This document shows positions 49,958 through 58,813 of a DNA stretch of 64,000 bases, one piece after another (position 1 is the stretch's first letter; each line of letters opens with the position of its first letter). Source of the DNA: Corynebacterium rhinophilum (GTDB taxonomy: Bacteria; Actinomycetota; Actinomycetes; Mycobacteriales; Mycobacteriaceae); the NCBI RefSeq assembly GCF_030227225.1, contig NZ_JASPHQ010000009.1:1-64000 (forward strand). Reading direction: 5' to 3'. The notes under the pieces are model-generated. The model had not been told where the DNA came from, made no database searches, and saw only the letters and a program-made list of their open reading frames with translations. A program made the position numbers and the translations under genes.

Positions 49958-50532
49958 TGGACGGCGCGATCATTCTGGCCGGCGGGCAATCGCGCCGCAT
50001 GGGCGGGGCGGATAAGGCACAGGTGCGCGCCTTTGGCCTGCGCTTGGTGGACCGCCTGCTGCGCCAGCTTCCCTATGGCATGCCGTCTATCGTTATTTCC
50101 CCGCATTACCTCAGCCTGCCGCAGGTGTGCGAGTCGCCGCTTTTCGGCGGCCCTGTCGCCGGCATCGAAGCTGGTGCGCGCGCTTTGTCGCATTGCGACC
50201 GCCTGGCACTCTTCGCTGTGGATGCTCCCGATTCCCCGCAGCTCCTCCCGCACCTTAACTACGCGTTGCAGGCCGCGCCCAGCGCCGATGCCGCGATTAC
50301 CCGCGCCGCGGATGGGTACTTACAGCCCCTGTGTTCGCTGTGGCATACCGATGCGATCTTCGAACGCTTGGGCGCGCTGGAGTCGACCCGCAATGTCTCC
50401 GTAAAAAGGCTTATCCGCGGCGCCGATTTCGTCGAGGTGGCCGGCACCGGTGCCGAGCGCGATTACGATACCCCTGCCGAATTGCAGGACATTCCACCGC
50501 ACCCCGCCCTTCGCGCTCACCGGCGCGGCTAA
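49957..50532 (+). CDS. mobA: Molybdenum cofactor guanylyltransferase (MobA-like)
   Basis: Adds GMP to the cofactor to make MGD, needed for NarG. 191 residues with the nucleotidyltransferase loop LAGGQSRRMGGADK (residues 7-20), the LFGGPVAGIEAG segment, and LFAVDAPDSP (metal-site Asp). The C-terminal residues PHPALRAHRRG are encoded by the first REPIN-like repeat, so the tail was probably added by the repeat landing at the gene's end. It is translationally coupled to moaC. An MoaD/E supply is not visible in the window. Confidence 0.9.
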   Translation: MDGAIILAGGQSRRMGGADKAQVRAFGLRLVDRLLRQLPYGMPSIVISPHYLSLPQVCESPLFGGPVAGIEAGARALSHCDRLALFAVDAPDSPQLLPHLNYALQAAPSADAAITRAADGYLQPLCSLWHTDAIFERLGALESTRNVSVKRLIRGADFVEVAGTGAERDYDTPAELQDIPPHPALRAHRRG

Positions 50533-50569
50533 GGCAAGTACACGCCGCCCTCCCCGTGAGCGCGAAGGG
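50507..50569. repeat. REPIN-like repeat copy 1
   Basis: 14-bp inverted arms CCCTTCGCGCTCAC (50507-50520) and GTGAGCGCGAAGGG (50556-50569), spacer exactly 35 bp. It overlaps the 3' end of mobA and lies just before the convergent mog stop. An inner stem (GCGGC with GCCGC) also exists. It would form a hairpin at the junction of convergent transcripts. Confidence 0.85.
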
Positions 50570-50584
50570 ATGGTGAGGGAGGCA

Positions 50585-51064
50585 TTATTCGCCGCGGGAG
50601 CGGAAGACATCGGCAAGCAGCGGCGCAATAACCCCGAGGGCGTCTGCCACGGCGCCGGTAGACGAGGCGCAATTGATAATGAGGCTGCCGCCGCCGTGGT
50701 CGGTCATGCCGATGATCCCGCGGGACAGACCCGCCTTGGGCGAGGACTCGAGCCCGCGCAGGAGCACCTGGGTCTCCAGGCCGTAGAGGCGGGCCTTGAT
50801 ATAGCGCTCGGTGACCTCTGGGGTCAGGTTCGTCGCCCCGATGCCGGTGCCGCCGATTACCACGACGATATCGGTGCCGGTATCCACGGCGGTCCGCAGC
50901 GCGTCGTCGACTGGCTTAAGGCCCTCCGGCACGATGTTGGGTGGTGCGACATCGATGTCGTGGGCGCGGAGGATTTCTGCCGCTTTCTCCCCGGCGCGGT
51001 TCGGTTTTTCCCCGGCCAAAATGCGGTCCGAGCTGACGATTATCTGTGCCTTTCTTTGGGACAT
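50585..51064 (-). CDS. mog: Molybdopterin adenylyltransferase (Mog/MogA-like)
   Basis: Adenylates molybdopterin before molybdate insertion. 159 residues from ATG 51064 (MSQRKAQIIVSSDRILAGE). The first 33 residues of the longer frame are excluded, because an AGGAAGG lies at ideal distance before this ATG. MoCF motif: GGTGIGATNLTPEVTERY, then GLSRGIIGMTDHG (pterin-binding). It converges with mobA and diverges from narK, so it is a separate unit, likely under the same control as narK. Confidence 0.93.
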   Translation of the reverse strand: MSQRKAQIIVSSDRILAGEKPNRAGEKAAEILRAHDIDVAPPNIVPEGLKPVDDALRTAVDTGTDIVVVIGGTGIGATNLTPEVTERYIKARLYGLETQVLLRGLESSPKAGLSRGIIGMTDHGGGSLIINCASSTGAVADALGVIAPLLADVFRSRGE

Positions 51065-51091
51065 GAGTCTCATTCCTTCCTCACTGTGGAG

Positions 51092-51107
51092 TGTGGTTAA
51101 TATCACA
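51092..51107. promoter_or_regulatory. Candidate GlxR/CRP-type operator
   Basis: TGTGG-TTAATA-TCACA differs from the CRP-type consensus TGTGA-N6-TCACA (bound by GlxR in Corynebacterium) at one base. It lies 28 bp upstream of mog (minus strand) and 186 bp upstream of narK. GlxR is known to act on nar genes in C. glutamicum. Confidence 0.65.
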
Positions 51108-51174
51108 TCATTCCGTTTTCGACACCAACACACTTGGGGCATGGGGCTAACCTGCGGCATCGGAATCGATCAAG

Positions 51175-51202
51175 AATTACGCAACATTTGTATGCCGTAA
51201 TT
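51175..51202. promoter_or_regulatory. Inverted repeat upstream of narK
   Basis: AATTACG (51175-51181) and CGTAATT (51196-51202), spacing 14 bp, about 90 bp before narK. It could bind an oxygen- or NO-responsive regulator such as ArnR or a nar regulator, but I do not know a matching consensus. AT-rich sequence follows up to the narK start. Confidence 0.4.
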
Positions 51203-51292
51203 AGATACGGGTTTTACCGGTTTTATTTACCTTTTTGAGCATAGTCGCCGGTAGATTAAGGAGTTGAACGACCTACTACCTGTGAGGAAATC

Positions 51293-52618
51293 ATGACTGC
51301 TCTTGATACCTCAGGCAAAGTCATCCAAGGTTGGGATCCAGAAGATTCCGACCACTGGGATTCCAAAATTGCCTGGCGCACGCTGTGGATCTCCACATTT
51401 GTTCTTATCATTGGCTTTGCCACTTGGTACCTCGTATCGGCAATTGCCCCGCAGTTGAACCAGATTGGTTTCGACTTAACCCGCAGCCAGCTCTACTGGC
51501 TAACAGCCATCCCCGGATTGGCGTGCGGTATCTTCCGTCTCATCTTCATGTTCCTGCCGCCCATCCTCGGCACGCGCAAGCTCGTCTTCAGCTCCTCGCT
51601 GCTGTTTATCATCCCCATGCTGGGCTGGTTCTTCGCGGTGCAGGACTCCTCCACCCCTTACTGGTGGCTGATGACCCTCGCCTTCCTCTCCGGCATCGGC
51701 GGCGGCGTGTTCTCCGGCTTCATGCCCTCGACCGGCTACTTCTTCCCCAAGCGCCTGTCCGGTACCGCGCTGGGTATCCAGGCCGGCATCGGTAACTTCG
51801 GTATCTCCTTCATCCAGCTGGTTGCCCCATGGCTCATGGGCTTTACCCTGCTGGGTGTAGGTTTTGTTGCCCCGCAGCGCACCGATGACGGCGAAATCTT
51901 TGTCCACAACCCCGCCATCTTCTTGGTGCCGTGGGCCATCGTCGGCGCATTCCTGGCATGGACCCTGCTCAAGGATGTTCCCGTGAAGGCGAATTTCCGC
52001 CAGCAGATGGACATCTTTGGCAATAAGAACACCTGGATTCTTACCGTCGTCTACTTCATGACCTTCGGCGCATTTTCAGGCTTCGCCGCGCAAACCGCGC
52101 TGCTTATTAACCAGATCTTCGGCGAAGGCTCCGAATTTGCCGGCACCTACGAGAACCTGCCCGCCGGCGCGAGCTACGCCTTCCTCGGACCACTTATCGG
52201 TGCGCTCGTCCGCGCCCTGTGGGGACCGCTGTGCGATAAGTTCGGCGGCGCCATCTGGACCTTCATTGGCTGCCTGGGCATGACCATCTTTACGGTCGTG
52301 GCCACCTTCTTCCTCACCCCGGACGAGCCGGATGAGGTCTGGTGGTTCCTGGGCACCATGCTCATTTTCTTCTTCTTCACGGGCTTGGGCAACGCCGGCA
52401 CGTTTAAGCAAATGCCCATGATTTTGCCCAAGCGCCAAGCAGGCGGCGTTATCGGTTGGACCGGTGCCATCGGCGCCTTCGGCCCGTTTGTCGCAGGTGT
52501 CTTGCTTTCCATGATGTCTGCACCGACGTTCTTCTGGGGCTGCGCCGTGTACTTCGCCATCACCACCGTGCTGGTGTGGATCTACTACGCCCGCCCCAAC
52601 GCCCCATTCCCCGGATAA
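51293..52618 (+). CDS. narK: Nitrate/nitrite transporter (NarK)
   Basis: An MFS transporter importing nitrate and/or exporting nitrite for respiration. 441 residues with a short soluble N-terminus, about twelve membrane segments, and nitrate-porter signatures: the first GIGGGVFSGFMPSTGYFFPK (residues ~130-150) and the second FTGLGNAGTFKQMPMI (~365-380). Conserved Arg residues in helix 2 and 8 should bind nitrate. GAGGAAATC precedes ATG 51293. First gene of narKGHJI. Confidence 0.95.
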   Translation: MTALDTSGKVIQGWDPEDSDHWDSKIAWRTLWISTFVLIIGFATWYLVSAIAPQLNQIGFDLTRSQLYWLTAIPGLACGIFRLIFMFLPPILGTRKLVFSSSLLFIIPMLGWFFAVQDSSTPYWWLMTLAFLSGIGGGVFSGFMPSTGYFFPKRLSGTALGIQAGIGNFGISFIQLVAPWLMGFTLLGVGFVAPQRTDDGEIFVHNPAIFLVPWAIVGAFLAWTLLKDVPVKANFRQQMDIFGNKNTWILTVVYFMTFGAFSGFAAQTALLINQIFGEGSEFAGTYENLPAGASYAFLGPLIGALVRALWGPLCDKFGGAIWTFIGCLGMTIFTVVATFFLTPDEPDEVWWFLGTMLIFFFFTGLGNAGTFKQMPMILPKRQAGGVIGWTGAIGAFGPFVAGVLLSMMSAPTFFWGCAVYFAITTVLVWIYYARPNAPFPG

Positions 52619-52637
52619 TTAGGAGCTTTCATTCCCC

Positions 52638-55600
52638 ATGACTGCATACTTCGCGCCCGAACAAGGCAACTCAAATCCACTCTTTAAGCTTGGCGCCTAC
52701 CTGCGCAAAGGCGAAGCTACCGATTCCGGCCAGCAGCTTTTCTTAAAAGGCGGCCGCCAGGCAGACGTCTTCTACCGCAACCGCTGGGCCTTCGACAAGA
52801 TGGTGCGCTCCACCCACGGCGTGAACTGCACCGGTTCGTGCTCGTGGAAGGTCTACGTCAAAGACGGCGTCATCACCTGGGAATCCCAGGCGGTGGATTA
52901 CCCCACCACCGGCAATGACATGCCAGAATACGAGCCCCGCGGCTGCCCGCGCGGTGCCTCCTTTTCCTGGTACACCTACTCTCCTACCCGCGTGCGCTAC
53001 CCGTACGCCCGCGGTGTGCTGGTGGATATGTTCCGCGAGGAAAAGGCAAAGCACGGCGATTCCGTCCTAGCATGGCGCGCCATCCAAGAGGACCCAGAAA
53101 AGCGCAAGGCGTATATCTCCCAGCGCGGCAAGGGCGGGCTTATCCGCATCTCCTATGAAGAGGCCATCGATATCGCCTCGGCCGCGCACGTCTACACCAT
53201 CCGCAAGTACGGACCGGACCGCATCAACGGCTTTACCGTGATCCCGGCCATGTCCCAGATCTCCTATGGCGCGGGCATGCGCTTCCTGCAGACCATCGGC
53301 GGCGTCGCGCTCTCCTTCTATGACTGGTACGCCGACCTTCCCCCGGCATCGCCGCAGACCTTCGGCGACCAGACCGACGTCCCGGAATCCGGTGACTGGT
53401 ACAACTCTTCCTACCTCATGATGTGGGGCTCGAATATCCCGGTTACCCGCACCCCGGACGCCCACTTCATGGTGGAGTCGCGCTACAAGGGCACCAAGGT
53501 CGTCGTGGTCTCGCCCGACTTTGCCGATAACACCAAGTTCGCCGATGAATGGGCCCGCATCGAGCCCGGCACCGACGCCGCGCTCGCCTTTGCCATGGGC
53601 CACGTCATTTTGAAGACCTTCCACGTGGACCGCCAGGAACCGTACTTCCTGAACTACATGCGCAAATACACCGACTCGCCCTTCCTGGTGTCCCTGGAAG
53701 ACCGCGGCGACGGTACCTACACACCGGGCAAGTTCCTCACCGCCTCGCAGCTTGCCGATGCCACCTTGAACTCCTCCCCCAACGCCACCCACCGTGGCCT
53801 GGTAATGGAGGAAGACGGGCGCATCGTTGACCCAGGCGGCACCGTGGCAGACCGCTGGGATAACGAAAGCGCCAAGTGGAACCTGGCGCTGGACAACGCC
53901 GATCCGGTCATGTCCATCGCAGAAACCGATAGCTTTGACACCGCCGAGGTGCTCTTCCCCCGCTTTGACCTCGATACCAACCCAGAGGACGTGGGAACCG
54001 ATAAGCCGATTGGCGCGGGCATCGTCCACCGCGGCGTCCCCGTCCGCGAGGTCGACGGCAAGCTCGTTACCACCGTCTTCGACATCATGCTCGCCCACTA
54101 CGGCGTCAACCGCGAGGACCTCCACCTGCCGGGTAGCTGGCCGAAGGACTTCCACGATTCCAGCGAAGTCGGCACCCCCGCTTGGCAGGAAGAGCTCACG
54201 GGCGTGGCCGCCGATACCGCCATCCGCATCGGCCGCGAATTCGCGCAAAACGCCGCGGATTCTAAGGGCCGCTCACAGATCATCATGGGCGCTGGCGTCA
54301 ACCACTACTTCCACGCCGATAATATCTACCGCACCTTCTTGGCGCTGACCTCCATGTGCGGCACCCAGGGCGTTAACGGCGGCGGTTGGGCGCACTACGT
54401 GGGCCAGGAAAAACTGCGCCCGATCAATGGCTGGACCCAGTGGGCTATGGCCGCCGACTGGCAGCGCCCGCCGCGCCACATGATTTCTACCGGCTTCTAC
54501 TACTTCGCCACCGAGCAGTACCGCTACGATAATTCGCGCGCGTCCCACTTGGGCTCGCCGCTGGCTAGCCACGGTTCCATCGGGGACAAGATGGTCTCCG
54601 ATACCATGGCGGAATCCATGCGCCGCGGCTGGATGCCGGCCTACCCGCAGTTCAACCGCAACTCCCTCTTCCTTGCCGATGAAGCCGATGAGGCCGGCAT
54701 GGACATCAATGACTACGTGGTCCAAGAGCTAGAAAGCGGCCGCCTAGAGTTCTCCTATGACAACCCGTCTGCCGAGGAGAACTGGCCGCGCATCCTGCTC
54801 AACTGGCGCACCAACCTGCTCGGCTCGTCCGCCAAGGGCACCGAGTTCTTCCTGCGCCACCTGCTGGGCATCGACTCGGATGCCACCGCGGAAGAACTAG
54901 CCCCCGAAGACCGCCCGCGCAGCATCAAGTGGGTGGATAAGGCACCGGAGGGCAAGCTGGATCTGATGATGACCACGGACTTCCGCAATACCTCCACCAC
55001 GCTGGTTTCGGACCTCATTTTCCCGGCCGCAACCTGGTACGAAAAGCACGACATGTCCTCTACCGACATGCACCCGTACCTGCACTCATTTAACGCGGCG
55101 ATTAACCCGCCGTGGGAGGCCCGCTCGGACTACGAGGTCTTCCGGGACCTGGCCGCAGCGCTCTCTGATAAAGCCACCAAGTGGCTGGGCGTGCAACGCG
55201 ATGTCATTACCCAGCCGAGCCACCACGACAGCCCGGACGAGCTCGGCATGCCCAATGGCATCGTCCCCGACCCCGAAGAACAGGGCCTTATCCCTGGGGT
55301 CACGATGCCGAAGCTTCATGTGGTCGAGCGCGACTACACCAAGGTCTACGAAAAGTGGGCGCACTTGGGCCCGCTTCCCGCCAAGGCCGGCACCGGCGTG
55401 CACGGCACCAAGTTCAACGTGGAAAAGCAGGTCAAAGAACTCGAGCTCATCTGTGGCACCACGGAGACCTCCATGGGCGAGCTGGTGGATCTGTCCAAGG
55501 ACACCAAGGTTATCGACGCTATCTTGCACCTGTCTGGTGTCTCCAACGGTGAGCTAGCCAAGCAAGGCTTTGAGTTCCTATCCTCGCGCACCGGCAAGGA

Positions 55601-56375
55601 TCTGACCCCGCTGGGCGCTCCCGATGAAGACGTACGCATCACGTGGGACGACATCAAAGAACGCCCGAAGGAGGTCATCACCTCCCCCGAGTGGACCGCA
55701 GATAAGCGCAATAAGCGCCGCTACACCGCCTTTTCCATCAACGTCGAGTTTGAAAAGCCCTGGCACACGCTGACCGGCCGCATGCAGTACTACATCGACC
55801 ACGACTGGTTTATGGACTACGGCGAATCGCTGCCGATCTTCCGCCCACCGCTCGACCACGTCCACATGCACGGCGAATTCGCGCCGGGCACGGAATTGAC
55901 CAATGACCGCGGCGAGGCTGAGGTCACCCTGCGTTACCTCACCACGCACAATAAGTGGTCCATCCACTCGCAGTACTTTGACAACCTGCACGTGCTGTCC
56001 ATCTCGCGCGGTGGCCAGGTGGTCTGGATGTCCAATAAGGACGCCGAGAAAATCGGTGTGACAGACAATGACTGGGTTGAGGTATATAACCGCAACGGCG
56101 TCGTCTCCGCCCGCGCCATTGTTTCCCACCGCATCCCGGAGGGAACTATGCTGTGCAACCACGCACAGGAGCGCACCGTGGGCACGCCGATCAACGAGCA
56201 CACCGGCCGCCGCGGCGGCACGCATAACTCGCTGACCCGCATTTCCATCAAACCGGTGCACATCGCTGGCGGCTATGGCCAGCTGACCTACCACTTCAAC
56301 TACATCGGCCCTACCGGCAATAACCGCGATGAAGTCACCCGCGTGCGCCGCCGTTCCCAGGAGGTATCCTACTAA
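52638..56375 (+). CDS. narG: Respiratory nitrate reductase alpha subunit
   Basis: The catalytic Mo-bis-MGD subunit reducing nitrate to nitrite at the cytoplasmic face. 1245 residues, the usual length. The FS0 cluster ligands are His-x3-Cys-x3-Cys (HGVNCTGSC, ~residue 53-61) and the Cys in EPRGCPRGASF (~97). The Mo ligand Asp is in MMWGSNIPVTRTPDAHF (~residue 260) region by homology. The C-terminal molybdopterin-dinucleotide domain (NHAQERTVGTP) is complete. No Tat motif is seen at the N-terminus. The start is ATG 52638, 13 bases after AGGAG. The stop overlaps narH by one base. Confidence 0.98.
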   Translation: MTAYFAPEQGNSNPLFKLGAYLRKGEATDSGQQLFLKGGRQADVFYRNRWAFDKMVRSTHGVNCTGSCSWKVYVKDGVITWESQAVDYPTTGNDMPEYEPRGCPRGASFSWYTYSPTRVRYPYARGVLVDMFREEKAKHGDSVLAWRAIQEDPEKRKAYISQRGKGGLIRISYEEAIDIASAAHVYTIRKYGPDRINGFTVIPAMSQISYGAGMRFLQTIGGVALSFYDWYADLPPASPQTFGDQTDVPESGDWYNSSYLMMWGSNIPVTRTPDAHFMVESRYKGTKVVVVSPDFADNTKFADEWARIEPGTDAALAFAMGHVILKTFHVDRQEPYFLNYMRKYTDSPFLVSLEDRGDGTYTPGKFLTASQLADATLNSSPNATHRGLVMEEDGRIVDPGGTVADRWDNESAKWNLALDNADPVMSIAETDSFDTAEVLFPRFDLDTNPEDVGTDKPIGAGIVHRGVPVREVDGKLVTTVFDIMLAHYGVNREDLHLPGSWPKDFHDSSEVGTPAWQEELTGVAADTAIRIGREFAQNAADSKGRSQIIMGAGVNHYFHADNIYRTFLALTSMCGTQGVNGGGWAHYVGQEKLRPINGWTQWAMAADWQRPPRHMISTGFYYFATEQYRYDNSRASHLGSPLASHGSIGDKMVSDTMAESMRRGWMPAYPQFNRNSLFLADEADEAGMDINDYVVQELESGRLEFSYDNPSAEENWPRILLNWRTNLLGSSAKGTEFFLRHLLGIDSDATAEELAPEDRPRSIKWVDKAPEGKLDLMMTTDFRNTSTTLVSDLIFPAATWYEKHDMSSTDMHPYLHSFNAAINPPWEARSDYEVFRDLAAALSDKATKWLGVQRDVITQPSHHDSPDELGMPNGIVPDPEEQGLIPGVTMPKLHVVERDYTKVYEKWAHLGPLPAKAGTGVHGTKFNVEKQVKELELICGTTETSMGELVDLSKDTKVIDAILHLSGVSNGELAKQGFEFLSSRTGKDLTPLGAPDEDVRITWDDIKERPKEVITSPEWTADKRNKRRYTAFSINVEFEKPWHTLTGRMQYYIDHDWFMDYGESLPIFRPPLDHVHMHGEFAPGTELTNDRGEAEVTLRYLTTHNKWSIHSQYFDNLHVLSISRGGQVVWMSNKDAEKIGVTDNDWVEVYNRNGVVSARAIVSHRIPEGTMLCNHAQERTVGTPINEHTGRRGGTHNSLTRISIKPVHIAGGYGQLTYHFNYIGPTGNNRDEVTRVRRRSQEVSY

Positions 56376-57967
56376 TGAAAGTCATGGCCCAAATCTCCAT
56401 GATCATGAACCTGGACAAGTGCATTGGTTGCCACACGTGTTCAGTTACCTGTAAGCAGGCATGGACCAACCGCGAAGGCACCGAGTACATCTGGTTCAAT
56501 AACGTCGAAACCCGCCCCGGCCTCGGCTACCCGCGCACCTGGGAGGACCAGGAAAAGTGGAAGGGCGGCTGGGAGCGCACGGCATCCGGCAAGATCAAGC
56601 CCAAGGCCGGCGGCCGCCTCAAGAAGCTGGCTACCCTCTTCCACAACCCCAACCTGCCCACCATCCAGGATTACTACGAGCCCTGGACCTACCAGTACGA
56701 GGACCTGATGGGCGCCGAGGCGGGCCAGAAGACCCAGCCGACCGCCAAGCCGGTCTCCCAGATCGACGGCCGGGACATCGGCAAGATTGAATGGTCCTCC
56801 AACTGGGACGATAACCTGGGTGGCTCTACTGCCACGCTTGACGATGACCCCGTGCTCCACAACATGAACCTCGAGGTCAAGAAGGAAATCGAAGACTCGT
56901 TCATGTTCTACCTGCCGCGTATTTGCGAGCACTGCATGAACCCGACCTGCGTATCCTCCTGCCCCTCCGGTGCGATGTACAAGCGCACCGAGGACGGCAT
57001 CGTCTTGGTGGACCAGGACCGCTGCCGCGGCTGGCGCATGTGCGTATCCGGCTGCCCGTATAAGAAGGTCTACTTCAACCACAAAACTGGCAAGGCCGAA
57101 AAGTGCACGCTGTGCTACCCGCGCCTCGAGGTGGGACAGCCCACCGTGTGCTCCGAGACCTGCGTGGGCCGCCTGCGTTACTTGGGCGTCATCCTCTACG
57201 ATGCCGACCGTGTCGCCGAGGCCGCCTCCACCGAGAATGAGCAGGACCTTTTCGAGGCCCAAAAGTCGATCATGCTCGACCCACACGATCCAGAGGTTGT
57301 CCGCGCAGCTCAGGCCGAGGGCATCCCGCACTCCTGGATCGACGCCGCGCAGCAGTCGCCGATTTACGATCTCATCTTCAAGTACGGCGTCGCTCTGCCG
57401 CTGCACCCGGAGTATCGCACGCTGCCGATGGTCTGGTACATCCCGCCGCTGTCGCCCATCGTTGACAAGGTGACCGCAACCGGCAACGACGGCGAGGACC
57501 ACAAGATCCTCTTCTCGGCGCTATCGAATATGCGCATTCCGCTGGAATACTTGGCAGGCCTATTTACCGCCGGCGATACCGTCCCGGTAGAAAAGTCGCT
57601 GCGCCGGCTCGTCGCTATGCGCTCGTATATGCGCGATATCAACCTGGGCAACGAACCGCAAGAGGAGATCGCCCAGGCAGTCGGTATGACGGGCAGGGAC
57701 ATGGAAGGCATGTACCGCCTGTTGTCCATCGCTAAATACGATGACCGCTACGTCATTCCCACCGCCTCGCCGGAATCCCCGCGCGGCATTACCGATTTGG
57801 ATCCGTTTGGCGATGTGGACCCAGCCAAGGCCTCCGAAGACGTCTTCCACGACCTTGGCATGGGCGCGCCCGAGGCCTGCACCCACGGCGCCGAACCGCA
57901 AGGTAAGGTCTCGCTGCTCTCCTGGAGCGGCGACCGCCCCGATGCCATGTTCCCGCCGCGGAAGTAG
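56375..57967 (+). CDS. narH: Respiratory nitrate reductase beta subunit
   Basis: The electron-transfer subunit with four iron-sulfur clusters. 530 residues. Cysteine groups: CIGCHTCSVTC (cluster I), CEHCMNPTCVSSCPSG (II), CRGWRMCVSGC (III, Trp replaces the second Cys so this is the [3Fe-4S] cluster, as known in NarH), and CTLCYPRLEVGQPTVC (IV). Start ATG 56375 overlaps the narG stop. narJ starts 9 bp after its stop. Confidence 0.97.
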   Translation: MKVMAQISMIMNLDKCIGCHTCSVTCKQAWTNREGTEYIWFNNVETRPGLGYPRTWEDQEKWKGGWERTASGKIKPKAGGRLKKLATLFHNPNLPTIQDYYEPWTYQYEDLMGAEAGQKTQPTAKPVSQIDGRDIGKIEWSSNWDDNLGGSTATLDDDPVLHNMNLEVKKEIEDSFMFYLPRICEHCMNPTCVSSCPSGAMYKRTEDGIVLVDQDRCRGWRMCVSGCPYKKVYFNHKTGKAEKCTLCYPRLEVGQPTVCSETCVGRLRYLGVILYDADRVAEAASTENEQDLFEAQKSIMLDPHDPEVVRAAQAEGIPHSWIDAAQQSPIYDLIFKYGVALPLHPEYRTLPMVWYIPPLSPIVDKVTATGNDGEDHKILFSALSNMRIPLEYLAGLFTAGDTVPVEKSLRRLVAMRSYMRDINLGNEPQEEIAQAVGMTGRDMEGMYRLLSIAKYDDRYVIPTASPESPRGITDLDPFGDVDPAKASEDVFHDLGMGAPEACTHGAEPQGKVSLLSWSGDRPDAMFPPRK

Positions 57968-57975
57968 GTGAAGCC

Positions 57976-58803
57976 GTGAATATCTTCGATAAACTCCGCA
58001 AACGCCAGGAATCCCTGCAGCGGCAATCGGCCCAGCAGGGTGGCGATGCCCCCGTGGCAGGATTCGGAACACCCGCTGGCATCGGTTCCATGGGCGGTGC
58101 CAAGGACGTCGAAAAGACGCTGCGCACCCACACAGGTCAAGTCCCCAATGAATTTGTCACGCCGGTCGAGGTCACTGAAGACCAGCGGCGAATCGTCGCC
58201 ATGGCCGTGTCCGTGCTGCTGAATTACCCCGGCGAAGATATCTTTGACCGCCTCTCCGCGGTCGAAGACCAAGTAGATGACCTGCCGCTGGCCATTGCCA
58301 CCGACTTCATCAACTTCGCCGAATGGGCCCGCAGCATCGGCCCCCGCGGCTTGGAAGAACACTACGTCGAGACCTTTGACCAGCGCCGACGCTGCGCGCT
58401 GTACCTGTCCTACTTTGCTGTTGGCGATACCCGCCAGCGTGGAATGGCCATTTTGTCCTTCCGCCAGCAATTAGAATCGCTCGGCTTCGAGATTTCGGAT
58501 GCAGAGCTACCTGATCACCTCTGCGTCGTCCTCGAAGCCCTCGCCATGAGCGAGGGGGATACGCACGAGCGCGCCGTCGAATTAGTGGCCAGCTACCGCG
58601 AAGGAATCGAGGTGCTGCGCGCGGCCCTCGCCCGCGAGCGTTCGCCGTATGTCAGCTTGATCGTCGCGCTGTGCAAGGCCCTTCCAGAAGTCGATTCTGA
58701 TACCGCGCAAAAGTACGTCGATCTCATCCGCACCGGCCCACCCGCCGAGATGGTCGGCATTGCAGACCTTCCCTTCCCCACTACCCAACCAGACCTCGTC
58801 TAG
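57976..58803 (+). CDS. narJ: Nitrate reductase assembly chaperone (delta subunit)
   Basis: A cytoplasmic chaperone that loads the Mo cofactor and Fe-S clusters into NarGH. 275 residues, longer than the ~235 of E. coli because of an N-terminal extension (~60 residues, MNIFDKLRKRQESLQRQSAQ and Gly-rich). The TorD/NarJ helical core follows: LLNYPGEDIFDRLSAV, EEHYVETFDQRRRCALYLSY, LGFEISDAELPDHLCVVLE. It is co-transcribed with narH and narI (10-bp gap). Confidence 0.93.
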   Translation: MNIFDKLRKRQESLQRQSAQQGGDAPVAGFGTPAGIGSMGGAKDVEKTLRTHTGQVPNEFVTPVEVTEDQRRIVAMAVSVLLNYPGEDIFDRLSAVEDQVDDLPLAIATDFINFAEWARSIGPRGLEEHYVETFDQRRRCALYLSYFAVGDTRQRGMAILSFRQQLESLGFEISDAELPDHLCVVLEALAMSEGDTHERAVELVASYREGIEVLRAALARERSPYVSLIVALCKALPEVDSDTAQKYVDLIRTGPPAEMVGIADLPFPTTQPDLV

Positions 58804-58813
58804 GAGCCACATC

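Noticed and set aside
53067..54248. 393-codon minus-strand frame inside narG
   Set aside because: Antisense to the conserved catalytic region of narG, Gly/Val/His-rich, no motif.
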